Source of the DNA: Pelecanus crispus
Taxonomy: Eukaryota > Chordata > Aves > Pelecaniformes > Pelecanidae
Reading direction: 5' to 3'
DNA length: 64,000 nt
Assembly (NCBI RefSeq): GCF_030463565.1
Contig: NC_134643.1
Span: 4,536,001 to 4,600,000 of the forward strand
A program made the translations under genes and the position numbers. Under the pieces are notes generated by a model that was given only the letters and a program-made list of their open reading frames with translations, ran no database searches and had not been told where the DNA came from. Numbering within the stretch: the stretch's first letter is position 1; every line of letters starts with the position of its first letter. Shown here piece after piece: positions 1-10,185 of the stretch.

Positions 1-213
1 ACATCAGGAAACACTTATTTACTGTGATGGTGACTGAGCACTGGCACAGGTTGCCCATGGGGGTTGTGGAGTCTCCCTCTTTGGAGATATTCAAAAGCTG
101 TCTAGACATAGTCCTGGACAACTGGATCTAGATGGCCCTGCTTGAGCAGCTGGTTGGACAAGATGACCTCCAGAGGTCCCTTCCAACCCCAACCCTTCCG
201 TGATTCTGTGAAA
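1..213 (+). mobile_element. CR1 LINE 3' end, plus orientation
   Basis: The stretch contains the familiar end of avian CR1 non-LTR retrotransposons: a phrase like 'tggagatattcaaaagctgt', then 'gacctccagaggtcccttcc', ending in the terminal 'gtgattctgtga' repeat near 213. The element is truncated by the window edge, so its 5' extent is unknown. It is non-coding here. The family call is from memory of the CR1 consensus; a repeat search would settle the subfamily. Confidence 0.85.
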
Positions 214-806
214 TCCTAACAGTTGGGCTTGCACTAGGGTGTTGGATTGTGTAAGATCGGTATTACTATGTGGGATGTAGGCTGAGGATCAGAAATGGGG
301 GGACTATTTAGGTGGTCTACACCTTTTAGATGCCAGGGTAAGATAATGTAACAGGATATTTTAGGATAGCCATCTTAAGTGTTAGGGCTCTCCATGTGGA
401 CACTAGCAAGAATGCAGGGCGTTCCTAGAGTGATTTAAAGGGTTCAAGGGAAATATCCAGCTCTCTCCATTGACCTAACAGGTCTTATCTGGACATCTGA
501 CACGGTGCTCCTCTGTGGAGAACAAGGTGTCACCTGGAATCAGGCAATAGGAAATTCAATGAGGTGAGGCTGAGCAGGTGGCCGATCCAGGGAACACAGC
601 ACATGCCCCTATCCACTTGCATTTTACAGTATTCATGCCATTTCTGAGCTAAACAACTAATGGAGGAGGAGGAGGAGAACTCCTTTTGCACATTTCCCCA
701 GTGATCAGAGCATTTGGTCAGTAATCCAGAGCAAGCTTGGATGCTACGTCCTTCCCTTGGTCTCACCTCTCTGGAGAATTATAGCAAGTAGCAAACCCAT
801 AGAAAT

Positions 807-1010
807 AATCACAGACTCATAGAATAGTTCAGATTGGAAAGGAATGGTCCAACCTGCTGCTTAACATAAGGTTGGTTATGAGATCCCAACTGGCTTTATT
901 CAGCTGGGTCTTGAAAACCTCCAAGGATGGAGACTGCACAAACCTGTTACTATCCATGAGCATCTTATGTGCTATTAACACCAAATAATCTTGGTTATGC
1001 TGAGAGTGCC
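807..1010 (-). mobile_element. CR1 LINE 3' end, minus orientation
   Basis: Reading the minus strand, the sequence ends in the CR1 terminal motif (seen on plus as 'aatcacagactcatagaat' from 807). It is preceded by the usual 'tccaaggatggagactgcac' block near 922. A minus-strand open frame runs on to 1230, but I see no recognisable reverse-transcriptase motif in it, so the inner boundary is approximate. Confidence 0.75.
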
Positions 1011-1952
1011 GTGATGGCCATCTACAGGAGCTCAGAGTATTCTCTCTGAACCTTAAGTTCTTGGATTCAGCTGTTTTGGACTGAAAACGGTTGTTCACAA
1101 GAATTTGATATAAATCTGCAGCTAGCGGAAGGGTAACCTTACCTATCTGTAAATCATCAGTACAGATGTATTTCCAGAGCGATGTCATATCGCTCAGTAA
1201 CAACCCACAGTTCTTAGAATTTAATCTCAAATCCAGAATTGTATTTCAGTTCAAAAACGTACCTGTAAATTTGGAGGGAGCTTTCATTCGATGTTTCAAC
1301 TGATGTTGGAAATTGCTGTTTGAGACTCCTTCTGGTTTTGAGCACTCAACTTGAGATATTTCATTTGGAGAGAATAAATGCCCAGAATCCTTCAAGCGGT
1401 ATCAAGTTGGGCTCTCAAAACTATAAGAAATACATTAGTGTCACTATTAAACCTGCAGTAGATTGAAGCAATATTTCAGGATGGAAAATTGAAGGGGCTA
1501 AATGATTCTAAAAGGGAATCAGCATTTTTGCATAGTAAAAGGTTCAGTGAATTTAACCAGTGGCCTTTCCTGGCATAAAATCTTCAAACCTGGAGACAAG
1601 TTTAATAGCAAGGGTTCTCCACTGTAGTACTTATCATCACTTAATCTTTAAAAAGGAGTGGAAGCTATTGAAATTTTTGAAAAAAAATAATGGTTCAGCC
1701 AAAGTTTGGCTCTGAGATAAGAGAAAACTAAAAGAAAGATGGTAATGCTAGAGAGAAAGCTTTCACTGCAGGCACGCACAGTAATGGTTAGGAAGGCAGG
1801 CAAGCCAGCTTGTAAAGATGATTTTCTCCTTTTCTTCCAAATCCTCCCTTGCTGTTTGCCTTGGCTTCCAAAATCTTTCTCAAAGCTATTAGTTTTAAAG
1901 CTGATGACCAATGCAATGTAGGTTTAGCTCTTCCCTCCCCCTTCATTTTCAT

Positions 1953-2062
1953 AAAATCATAGAACCATAGAACATCTCAAGTTGGAAGGGACCCATAAGG
2001 ATCATTGAGTCCAACTCCCAGCAAACACAAATCTCCTGAAATCTCTCCAATTTTATTGATGC
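1953..2062 (-). mobile_element. CR1 LINE 3' tail, minus orientation
   Basis: The plus strand shows 'aaaatcatagaaccatagaa' followed by a 'gttggaagggaccc' block and 'gagtccaactcccagc'. This is the reverse complement of the conserved CR1 3' tail. It is short and degraded, and the inner edge is uncertain. Confidence 0.75.
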
Positions 2063-2514
2063 CACAGACAGTGGGATTTGAAGCATGTAAAAAACCTACA
2101 TCTTTAGCACAAAGAGACTCTTTATGGCTAATGCAGGAGGATCTGAATAACTTCCTATCCAAACCCTTCCTCTAGCAGAGCAGCACAACCATTTTTTTTC
2201 TCTCAGTGACGGCAGACGTCCCATCTGTACCAAGTCTAGTCATGTGTAATATTTTCACTGTTACATTTTCAACATGTTTTCTCAGTTCTTCAGACAAGCT
2301 TGAGACAGTAACGGTAGGACAAAACGGTCATTTCCTCATTTATAGCATTTTTCCCCATCACTGTCCAAACAAAAACACTCCACTGTGCAATGTCAACAGC
2401 AACGAAGATTTCTTTAGTTGTGATCAAAAATATTGAAATGTGTGTGTTGGAAACTTCATTTGTGATGAAATATTTCTGTTCTGAGACACTTCTTACTCAT
2501 TTTCATTATGGAAC

Positions 2515-3062
2515 TCTCGTGGTTTAACCCGGCAGGCAGCTAAACACCACACAGCCATTCGTTCACTCTGCCCCAGTGGGGTGGGGGGAGAATCGGAAAA
2601 AGGTAAAACTTGTGGGTTGAGATAAAGGCAGTTTAATAGGACAGAAAAGGAAGGGAAAATAATAATAATGATAAAAGAATACACAAAGCAAGTGATGCAC
2701 AATGCAATTGCTCACCACCCGCTGACTGATGCCCAGCCAGTCCCCGAGCAGTGGCCGCACCCCCCGGGCCACTCCCCCCAGATTTTTATTCAGCATGTCG
2801 TAATACAGTAGGGAATATCCCTTTGGCCCGTTTGGGTCAGCTGTCCTGGCTGTGTCCCCTCCCAGCTTCTTGTGCACCTCCAGCCTCTTCGCTGGCAGGG
2901 CAGTACGAGAAGCTGAAAAGTCCCTGACTTAGTGTAAGCACTTCTCAGCAACAACTAAACCATCACTGTGTTATCAACATTATTCTCATCCTAAATGCAA
3001 AACACAGTGCTATACCAGCTACTACGAAGAAAATTAACTCTATCCCAGCTGAAACCAGGACA
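2515..3062 (-). mobile_element. Endogenous retrovirus solo LTR (ERVL/ERVK-like), minus orientation
   Basis: A 548-bp element reads on the minus strand from 'tgtcctggtttcagctggga' to '...ccgggttaaaccacgaga', ends typical of an abundant bird LTR family. It is flanked by the 5-bp direct repeat GGAAC at 2510-2514 and 3063-3067, a convincing target-site duplication. A minus-strand ATTAAA signal (plus 2632-2637) and an A/T-rich box (2785-2790) fit LTR poly(A) and degraded TATA positions. No gag, pol or env sequence flanks it, so it is a solo LTR. The downstream terminal dinucleotide appears mutated (GA instead of CA). Confidence 0.85.
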
Positions 3063-3464
3063 GGAACTCAGCCAAAATATGAAACTAGGTAAAAAGCTGA
3101 AGTAAGTAAAAACTAGGTGAAAAAAAGCCACAATTTTCTGGGGGTTTGGGTCGTTCTATGTACAGCAAAATTACACTGTTTTCTTCATTGCTTTCATAGA
3201 GGCATTTTCGGCTGTTCCTTCAGCAGAAGAAAGAATATTTCAAATACCTTTCTAACTATTCTCAATTCTTTCAGGTTGTTATGCCTTCAAGTTGTTTTTT
3301 ATCATGCCAGCAAACCTAAGCCAATCTTCCCAAGCCAGGATAAATTTTCTTCTGGCCATGTGTCCCATGAAGGACACTCTTCATGTCTTGTTTTGCCACG
3401 TGGGCAATGCCAAAGGTCATTAGGAAGATGGCAGTGATAATCAAGCAGCAATTTTCTGTGGGGG

Positions 3465-3483
3465 AAAAAAAAAAAAAAAAAAA
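3465..3483. repeat. A homopolymer (19 bp)
   Basis: An uninterrupted run of A at 3465-3483, with a short second A-run just after it. It could be a decayed retroposon tail, but no recognisable element body lies beside it. Confidence 0.9.
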
Positions 3484-4223
3484 GAGCATTAAAAAAAGCC
3501 CGGAAAGGTTTGAAGGTGCTGCCAAGGCCACCACAAAAAATGTGGTGTGCAGCAGGGTCAGTTCTCCGCGTGGGACCTCCACCGTTGGCTGGAAACCATC
3601 ACCATCTGATGGGATTTAACCACCTTTTTAACCTGACTGACACTTCTCCGAGCAGCCCTGATGTTTTGCTTTTGTACCACGCTGTGGTCCCCACCGTTTC
3701 CCATCTGCGTGGGTGGGAACCGCTCTGCTCTCCTGATCCCCAGTAGTTTTGGGCGGGTTTCCTGCAACCACGATTGCCACGCCAACGATCTCCAGTTAGG
3801 TTGCGACACACTGCCCTCTAATGCCATTTTGGCATATTAGCAACCCTCATCCTCAGCAAAGATCTGTAATACGTACTAGAAATTACTCAAATCCGGCAAA
3901 AAGTGCTATCAAAACTCAAGGAAAATTATATGAAATGAGGCATTTAAAGGCTGCTTTTTTTCTCCAGCATTGCTTCGTTTTACACCTTCTTAGAGATCAC
4001 CATCAGGGAGAAAAATGAGAACTCCCTATTTACCTTTTCTATACCATTTTGGATGCTAGATGCTTTCAGGGTTCCCTTCAGCTGTCTCTTTTCAGTCAAC
4101 ACATCTGATTTCTTTAAGGTTTTGCATTGCATTGCTGCTTCTTGGAGGGGATGAGATGCCCAGGAGTGCAGATGGCCACTCAAAGGTGCATGTGCATGTT
4201 GGATTTATGAGTACGTTTTCTCC

Positions 4224-4242
4224 TTTTTTTTTTTTTTTTTTT
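4224..4242. repeat. T homopolymer (19 bp)
   Basis: An uninterrupted T run at 4224-4242. It abuts the 3' side of the minus-strand LINE fragment that follows and, read on that strand, is an A-run. Confidence 0.85.
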
Positions 4243-4560
4243 AAATTTTAATGCTTCCTAGCAGCCTGTTTGCTTTCTTGACTCCTTCAGAGCACTGACT
4301 AGGCATTTCTAGAAAATTATCCACAATGAATGCAGCATCTCTTTCCTTAATGGAAGCAGCTGATTTAGAGCCTGCCGCTGTGTGTGTTTTGTTAGTGCTA
4401 TTTTCTCTTGCGTGCATTGCTTTGCATTCATTAACACTGGGTCCCATCTGCCATCTCATCACCCAGCCAGCATTATGCCATCCTTCTGCAACTTTTTGCT
4501 TTCAGTTTTTGGCTGATTACTCTGAATAATTTGGGATCCACAGCAAATTTTATCACCTTG
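4241..4560 (-). pseudogene. L3/CR1-clade LINE reverse-transcriptase C-terminal remnant
   Basis: The minus strand keeps a 73-codon open frame (4241-4462) with the pattern MRWQMGPSVNECKAMH, then VDNFLEM, then VKKANRLLG. This is the segment after the catalytic site in L3-type amniote LINE ORF2 proteins (typical pattern WQMKFSVNKCKVMHIG ... VKKANRMLG). Further 5' on that strand, in another frame, KFAVDPKLFRV at 4514-4551 corresponds to the FADDTKLFRV catalytic block, with the two catalytic aspartates altered or shifted. A frameshift separates the two parts. It is old, non-functional and not an avian-type CR1. Confidence 0.75.
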
Positions 4561-5399
4561 GCTGTTCACCTTTTCCAGGTTGCTTGTCGGTATGATGAGG
4601 TGTCCCAACCAAGGCTGGTGGCACTTCTCACAATGTGAAAATCAAGAGTTTATTCACAGTCTTTTGGTCTTGCCTGTAACCCCATCTCCATAATCCCCCT
4701 CCTCTCCTCTCCCAGGACTTCAGGAGACCCAGCTGCGTCAAAACTCATCTCAAACTGTTGAGAAACTTGCTAAGTTGGGAGAAAGAGCTGCAAGAAAAGG
4801 TATAGGGTGGAGCCAGGTGAGAAAAGAAAGGTAGGTGCAGAGGTAGGACTGCTGAGACAGTGATCATTAATGGGATTCAAGAAGAAAAACACCAACATGG
4901 AAAGGTTTAAAATCCTAAAGGAAAGAATATAGCTGGAAGATCAGACTTCAGCATCATCAAGGGTCTGTTGGAGGGTGCAGAGCTGGCCAATGCTTCCCCA
5001 CCTTTGCAGATATAGCTGAAAAAGAGATTTCAGCCACAGTCATTATCTGCCTCCAAGATGTGTAGTGCTGGGGATGACCCCGCAAATGTCTCCTCCGTTT
5101 CCAGTCTGTCTGGGACCTCTAGACTTGGCAGCTGGGTGGTTTTTTTCTACCTGCCTGCAGCCTTCCTGAATTTAGTAAAATGGATTTTATTGGCTTCTTT
5201 GCTCCTATACAGGTGTATACAAGTATATTGTGGTTATTATTACAAACAGTGACAGAAAAATTTTGATCCACGCCTAATGCCCTTTCCAGACTTTACCAAG
5301 AGCTGCTTCTTTTCTTGTGAATTATCTGATTCATTGCTTTAATAGGTCACTATTTATGAGTCTAATAATTTAGCCTTTGCCCTCCCTGTTGTAACTTGT

Positions 5400-5480
5400 T
5401 CCTAGGAGGAACTGAAATCTCCCATTACTACTGTGTTTTCTACCTTTGCAGACTCTAATCTCTTTTTAGTTTTTCCCAAT
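5400..5480 (-). pseudogene. Possible LINE endonuclease remnant
   Basis: On the minus strand the sequence translates as ...ESAKVENTVVMGDFSSS, resembling the VVMGDFN block of apurinic-type LINE endonucleases. It lies on the 5' side of the minus-strand L3-type reverse-transcriptase remnant at 4241-4560, in the right order and orientation for one element with an internal deletion. The match is short, so this is tentative. Confidence 0.45.
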
Positions 5481-7780
5481 GACTGTCATACTGTGATATT
5501 GCTCTGCAACATTTCAAACCACAGTGACTTCTCTCTGTACCTTTTGATGCAATGAACTATTTGATTCCTTCCTTTAACATAGGATACCAGTTCTTTTCTC
5601 AGTGGGATTCTGTCACGGTAAAATTAGTATGCAAGTGTCCTGCTGATTTTCTTTCTTCCACAAAGTTACAGATGTGTGCATTATATCAATCCTTCCTTTA
5701 TAAATGCAGGCATTGCTAGGGCAAGAAACCAAAGGAAGACACTTGGGACACCCTCCATAAATAAAGTGAAGACAATTTCTTCTTATATTCAAGAAGCTTT
5801 CACTGTTGTTATGAAAATAGACACATCTGTAAATGCACTGCCTAGAAAGATTGCCCTAGTAGAAAGCAGCATAAGTAGGAGGGGAAGAACCTAGTGTAGT
5901 CCAGAACTTGAAATCAGATCTTTTTTAAGTAGTAGCTTTACTTATTAGTACGATTTTTTCAGCTAACCATGGGGAAATAAACTGCATAGCAGAACAGTCG
6001 AAAGCAATGCTGGAGATAAGGACTTTCTGATTAATATAGAGATAGTACTTGTAGTATTTTGAGGTTGAATTGACAATGCTATCTGCTTTGGGGTTGGAGG
6101 TTGTGCTTTGCTTTGCAGACAGCGTTGCACGTTTACTGGCACTGCTTTATCGTGTGGTGTAAGTGGCCCTAATTCTTAGAAATCTCAACTCATCCGATTT
6201 GACACGCTTGGAACGAGCTGGAGATACACCTGCCCATTATAAGTGAAAAAGAGAAAGAAATCCATTTTTGCCACTGTCAAAAAGAAGACTCGAATAATTA
6301 GTGCAAGATTTTGGGGTGAGCTACCTGGAAAGGATGGGAAATGCTGGTGGTTGGGTAAAATCCAGGCTCAGACAGATATGGAATTTTAGGGATTGTTTTG
6401 GAAAACAAAAAATATTTCTACGGCTAGATGAGCAGGGAAATTAACCAATCCAGCCCACTTCAGGCCCAAATGACTTAATGTGATACATACTTCTAATAGC
6501 CAAAAACTTTGCAATAACACAATTACCCGGTGACCTCAGTATTAGTGGGAGTGATGGCACAGTGAAATGGTAACAAACACGCCTGAATAATTGATGGGGA
6601 TGTTTGAAATACACTTGATGTGAAATGACTACAAGTTTGCTTTCTTCCTAACTTTTTCACTACAGCTGTATTGTCAAACTCAGAAGAGTCTCATATTATT
6701 GTCTCAATTTTTTCCCTCAAAATTTAAGCTGTACTTGGTAAGTAATTGGAAATGCTGAATGCCCAAGGAGACAAGCTGCCAGATTACTCATTCAATAAGC
6801 TACCACAGATTCCTTAAGGAGTTAGAAATACAGTATAGAGAATTGTAATTTAACACACAGGGAAAATACAGTGTTGGGCATAAATACAGTTCTGCCCTCT
6901 GCCGATCGAATTCCTAAATCTGCTTGAAACTCCAGTATAGCTCCAACTAAATACGGGTCAGTGGCAGCTCATCATATTGCAAGGAAGTATCTCTATGCTC
7001 AACTCTGTTTCCCAAAAACCTCACAATTCAGCTATAAAGACTATTTCTTCGCTCCTCAGCAGCAACACAGGCTTTTAAACCTGAAAAGCCCTGATGGCTC
7101 TTAACAACCTTTCAAATTCTGAGTGCAGAACTAACGTGGGGTTTGTTATTGCTGTTGCCACTGGGGTTTGAACTGGCTGTCTTTATGTGAGATATATGGA
7201 GCACAGTATTTGCTGTTTGGCATTAAACTATCCTGCCAAAATAAATTTTACTTTGTGTTTATTGTTGTTTGTCTCTATTTCCATGGTTTCGTGCACCTTT
7301 AAAAGGGTTACTGCAGGGATCATTACAGAGACCTGCTGAACACCACATGCAGTCAGATGAATGACTCCCAGCTCATCCAGCTCAACCGGCAGCTCCTCCA
7401 GAGCGGGTCTGTGATCCACCACCACTGCACAGGACTCAAAACTCCGGGATTATCCCGATTGTGGGGGACCCCAGACCCTGTCAGCATCGTGGTCTCACCC
7501 CATTGCAGGACCCCCAAGGCACATCAGGGACTGGATTCCCAGCGTCAGGAGGGAAACAAAGCTCACTCGGAGTGCCGATTATGCTGGATATGCACTGTGA
7601 AAACCAAAAGGAATTAGGGTTTCTTTGGGACCGAGGAAGCCGGCAGCCCAAACTTCACACCTGTGATGAAAACCCTTGTGTGCAGTTTGCTGTCATCTTC
7701 CTGCTCTCACAGAATCCATCCCCATAGCCCACTTTGCTGCATCCTGCCCTGTCCTGCCTGCCAAAACAACGTGCTAGGAA

Positions 7781-7919
7781 GTCCAAGGTGTAGGACATCC
7801 GAGGTGCAGGACGTCCGAGGTGCAGGAGGCCTCAGGTGCAGGAAGCCTGAGGTGCAGGAAGCCTGAGGTGCAGGAGGCCTCAGGTGCAGGAGGCCTCAGG
7901 TGCAGGAGGCCTCAGGTGC
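7781..7919. repeat. 16-bp minisatellite, about 8.7 copies
   Basis: Units of 16 bp, consensus GCCTCAGGTGCAGGAG, run head to tail from 7781. Units 1-3 are diverged (GTCC/ATCC starts), units 4-8 are nearly identical and the ninth is partial. Most later units contain CAGGTG, an E-box core. The array ends about 250 bp before the densest part of the RBM17 CpG island. Confidence 0.95.
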
Positions 7920-8171
7920 TGACAGGGCAGGGCCCGGCCCCGCTGCACCAGGCGGGTAAAAGGGAGCTCAGCTGTGGGTCTGGCACCTTATTTAGGGCTC
8001 CAAGTGCAGGGGACGGTCAGGAATCCGAGCGGTTCCTCCGTTCCCTCCTCTCCGCAGCTGCCGGCGAGGGGGGCGGGACGCGGGGGCCCCTGCCCAGTAC
8101 CGCACTGGTGCGCGCTGGGCGGAGCGGGCGGAGGGGGGAGAAGGCAGAAGGGCTGCCGCGCCTTCCGCCCG

Positions 8172-8186
8172 CCGCCAGGGGGCGGT
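8172..8186 (+). promoter_or_regulatory. CTCF-like core motif
   Basis: CCGCCAGGGGGCGGT matches the central CTCF recognition pattern (CCNNNAGGGGGCGC type) closely. It lies at the upstream edge of the RBM17 promoter. The motif was matched by eye, and binding is inferred only. Confidence 0.55.
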
Positions 8187-8249
8187 ACAATGGCGGGCGG
8201 CGCTGCCTCGGCGCCCATTGGCCGAGCGGGGCGGGCGGGCGGCAGTGCG

Positions 8250-8327
8250 CAGGCGCGGGCGCCGTGCGCGGCGAGCCTTCCCGGCGGCCTCAGCGGCCGG
8301 CTCATGGCGGCGGCGGCGCGGTGACGG
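8250..8327 (+). other. RBM17: RBM17 non-coding exon 1 (5' boundary approximate)
   Basis: The exon is inferred from a strong donor GACGG|GTGAGC with the GT at 8328-8329, inside the CpG island. The next exon starts with an acceptor at 10044 and carries the start codon, so this exon is 5' UTR. Its upstream limit is not visible. It contains a short upstream open frame at 8304-8324. Confidence 0.65.
8304..8324 (+). CDS. Candidate uORF MAAAAR in RBM17 5' UTR
   Basis: ATG GCG GCG GCG GCG CGG TGA is a complete six-residue open frame ending three bases before the exon 1 donor. If transcription starts upstream of 8304, every RBM17 mRNA would carry it, and the stop precedes the real start codon in exon 2. 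The context ctcATGg has a weak -3 but a G at +4. A translational effect is inference. Confidence 0.4.
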   Translation: MAAAAR

Positions 8328-9432
8328 GTGAGCGGCGGGCGGCGGGCCCCGGCCGGCCGCGCCTGCCCGGGGAGGCCGTCCCGGGCTCCGGGGGGGTGTG
8401 GGGAGGCAGGGCGGAGCGGGCGGCGGGCGGCTGTCCCCTCTCGGAGGGGTCTAGGGCGGTGTGGAGTGGAGCGGGGGGGGCCGGGGCCCCCTCAGCCCCC
8501 GCTGCGCCGCCCATCTGCGTCCCAGGCCTCGGCCCCCTCAGTCCGCGCGGGGGACGGAAATAAGGGCCCGCTCTTTCTGTTGGTGGGGGTACAGCCCCTC
8601 TGCTTTGCTCCCTTGTGCCAAGCCGGCTGCGGTGCCCCCCCTCCCCTCCAGGCGCTGAGGCACGAAGTCCCTTTCCCGCGATGGCAGCACCCTCCCTGTA
8701 TCCATAGGCGTAGCACAACGTACCCGAAGTGCATCGTATCTGCCCCAAAATAGCTGCACTCCTGCTGTGTAAACTTCACTCCCCCGTGGCAGGTGGGAGT
8801 TGTTGTAGTGCCTTGACCTCATCCTGTTCCTATGTGCGTTATAATGTTCCCCTATATGTTTCATTCCCTGTACCCACATGTGTAATAATCTCCAATGAAT
8901 GCAACTTCTTCCATTTTCTTGCTGTCAGCTCTGTTCTGTGGGGCCCTGGTTATTCATACTCCACTGCAGGTTTAAATTGTTGGTTTTTTTAAAAATTTTT
9001 CCTGGGCTTGCCACCTTTTGGAGTTGTAATATAGTTGCTGTCTGCTGCATCTGAGACTTTTTCCATAGCTTTAAATGTGTATAAGTTTTATTTATAGCAA
9101 CAGTCATGTCCTGTATGGTGGGCAGGTTCCCTCAAATACATGTATCTGTCAAATCTGTGGGATCAAGGTCTTGCTGATGGGTCTAGAAGCTTTCCCTGCA
9201 GACCATTAAACAGTCATGTTTGATCCTGCAGTAAATTAAGAAGTTAAAGTTTTTGGGTGGAGACAGTGTAATCCAGGCCTGTCAGAGACTAAATAATGAG
9301 CTTACAGGTTGTCCCACAGGTGATAGACCTCTCCCTACACTCAAATTTTCTCTTCTTCCGTTCATGTCAGGTGCAGTATCAGACAGACTGGTACATTACG
9401 TGTCATGTTATTGATGTTGTTACCTAGCTAAT

Positions 9433-9463
9433 TTTATATATATGCGTGTGTGTGCATATATAT
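9433..9463. repeat. TA/TG alternating dinucleotide tract in RBM17 intron 1
   Basis: A run of alternating TA and TG dinucleotides ('tatatatatgcgtgtgtgtg' then 'catatatatg'). It is simple sequence with no further content seen. Confidence 0.8.
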
Positions 9464-10044
9464 GTTCTATGTATTTGAGAGGCCTTTAAGTGTTGTGGAA
9501 ATAGTTGCTTAATAATATCCTGGCAAGTATATTTAGTATAAGAAAGATATTCCTTTACAGTAATGGAAAAAAATAGTGAAATTTAAGATGATGATTGGAA
9601 TGTTGATATATTTGTGTGGCTAGTTTTTAAGGTCAGCAGAGACAATAATTCCTTTGTGTTTGATTTGGAAGTCTTGAGGCTTGTGTGATACTTACTGTTG
9701 AATTTCTTTGTGAACCTCAAAATACCAGTGTAGACTACAGCGTAACTTCTTCAGAGCCTGAAATGATTGATGTCTAATGCTCCAAATGTAATTTTAGGTA
9801 GTTTCCAACACCTGTTAACATTTGAACAGTATTCATTACCTTTCAAACAGTTATTTTTAAACAGCGTTATTGTAGTCATGTGTATCTGCTACTAACCAGA
9901 AAAATGTTATTGCTATGAATTTTCTCTGGCTTTGAAAAAAAGATATATAAAATACAGTGTATAAACATAGCCAAACTAGTAGCAAATAAGTCCTGGACAT
10001 AGGTTTGTTATATGTCATCTGGATTTTTTTCTTTGGTCTTTTAG

Positions 10045-10185
10045 TTTTAAATTGAAGAGAAAATGTCACTTTACGATGACTTGGGAGTTGAGACCAGTGA
10101 TTCTAAAACAGAAGGCTGGTCCAAAAATTTCAAACTACTACAGTCTCAATTGCAGGTGAAGAAAGCAGCTCTTACACAAGCAAAG
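10045..10185 (+). CDS. RBM17: RBM17 exon 2 (start codon at 10063)
   Basis: The acceptor CTTTTAG ends at 10044 and 18 bases of 5' UTR precede the ATG at 10063-10065. The coding part is 123 bases, residues 1-41, beginning MSLYDDLGVETSDSKTEGW and ending in TQAK. The donor is CAAAG|GTATGG, phase 0. Residues match vertebrate SPF45 closely. Confidence 0.96.

Larger units (their letters stand above)
3068..7780. other. Gene-poor flank upstream of RBM17
   Basis: Apart from the LINE remnants listed separately, I see no supported gene. Open frames here are short and lack codon-level or motif support. In human the equivalent side of RBM17 holds IL2RA, but no cytokine-receptor sushi domain is recognisable. 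The stretch around 7340-7440 is open on both strands but unrecognised. Confidence 0.6.
7925..8560 (+). promoter_or_regulatory. RBM17: RBM17 CpG-island promoter
   Basis: A G+C- and CpG-dense block with no TATA box surrounds RBM17 exon 1. Visible candidate sites are a CTCF-type core (8172-8186), a YY1-like AATGGCGG (8189-8196), an inverted CCAAT box (ATTGG 8217-8221) and an NRF1-like TGCGCAGGCGC (8246-8256). That set is typical of housekeeping promoters, which fits a general splicing factor. The start site is probably between about 8230 and 8300 but cannot be fixed from sequence. Confidence 0.8.

Noticed and set aside
1-7780. Expected IL2RA neighbour
   Set aside because: Human synteny suggests it, but no sushi-domain cysteine pattern or exon could be recognised; it may lie outside the window or be too diverged.
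7820-8563. 247-codon plus-strand frame across minisatellite and CpG island
   Set aside because: It starts inside a 16-bp tandem repeat and runs through the promoter and exon 1 donor; repetitive and G+C-driven.
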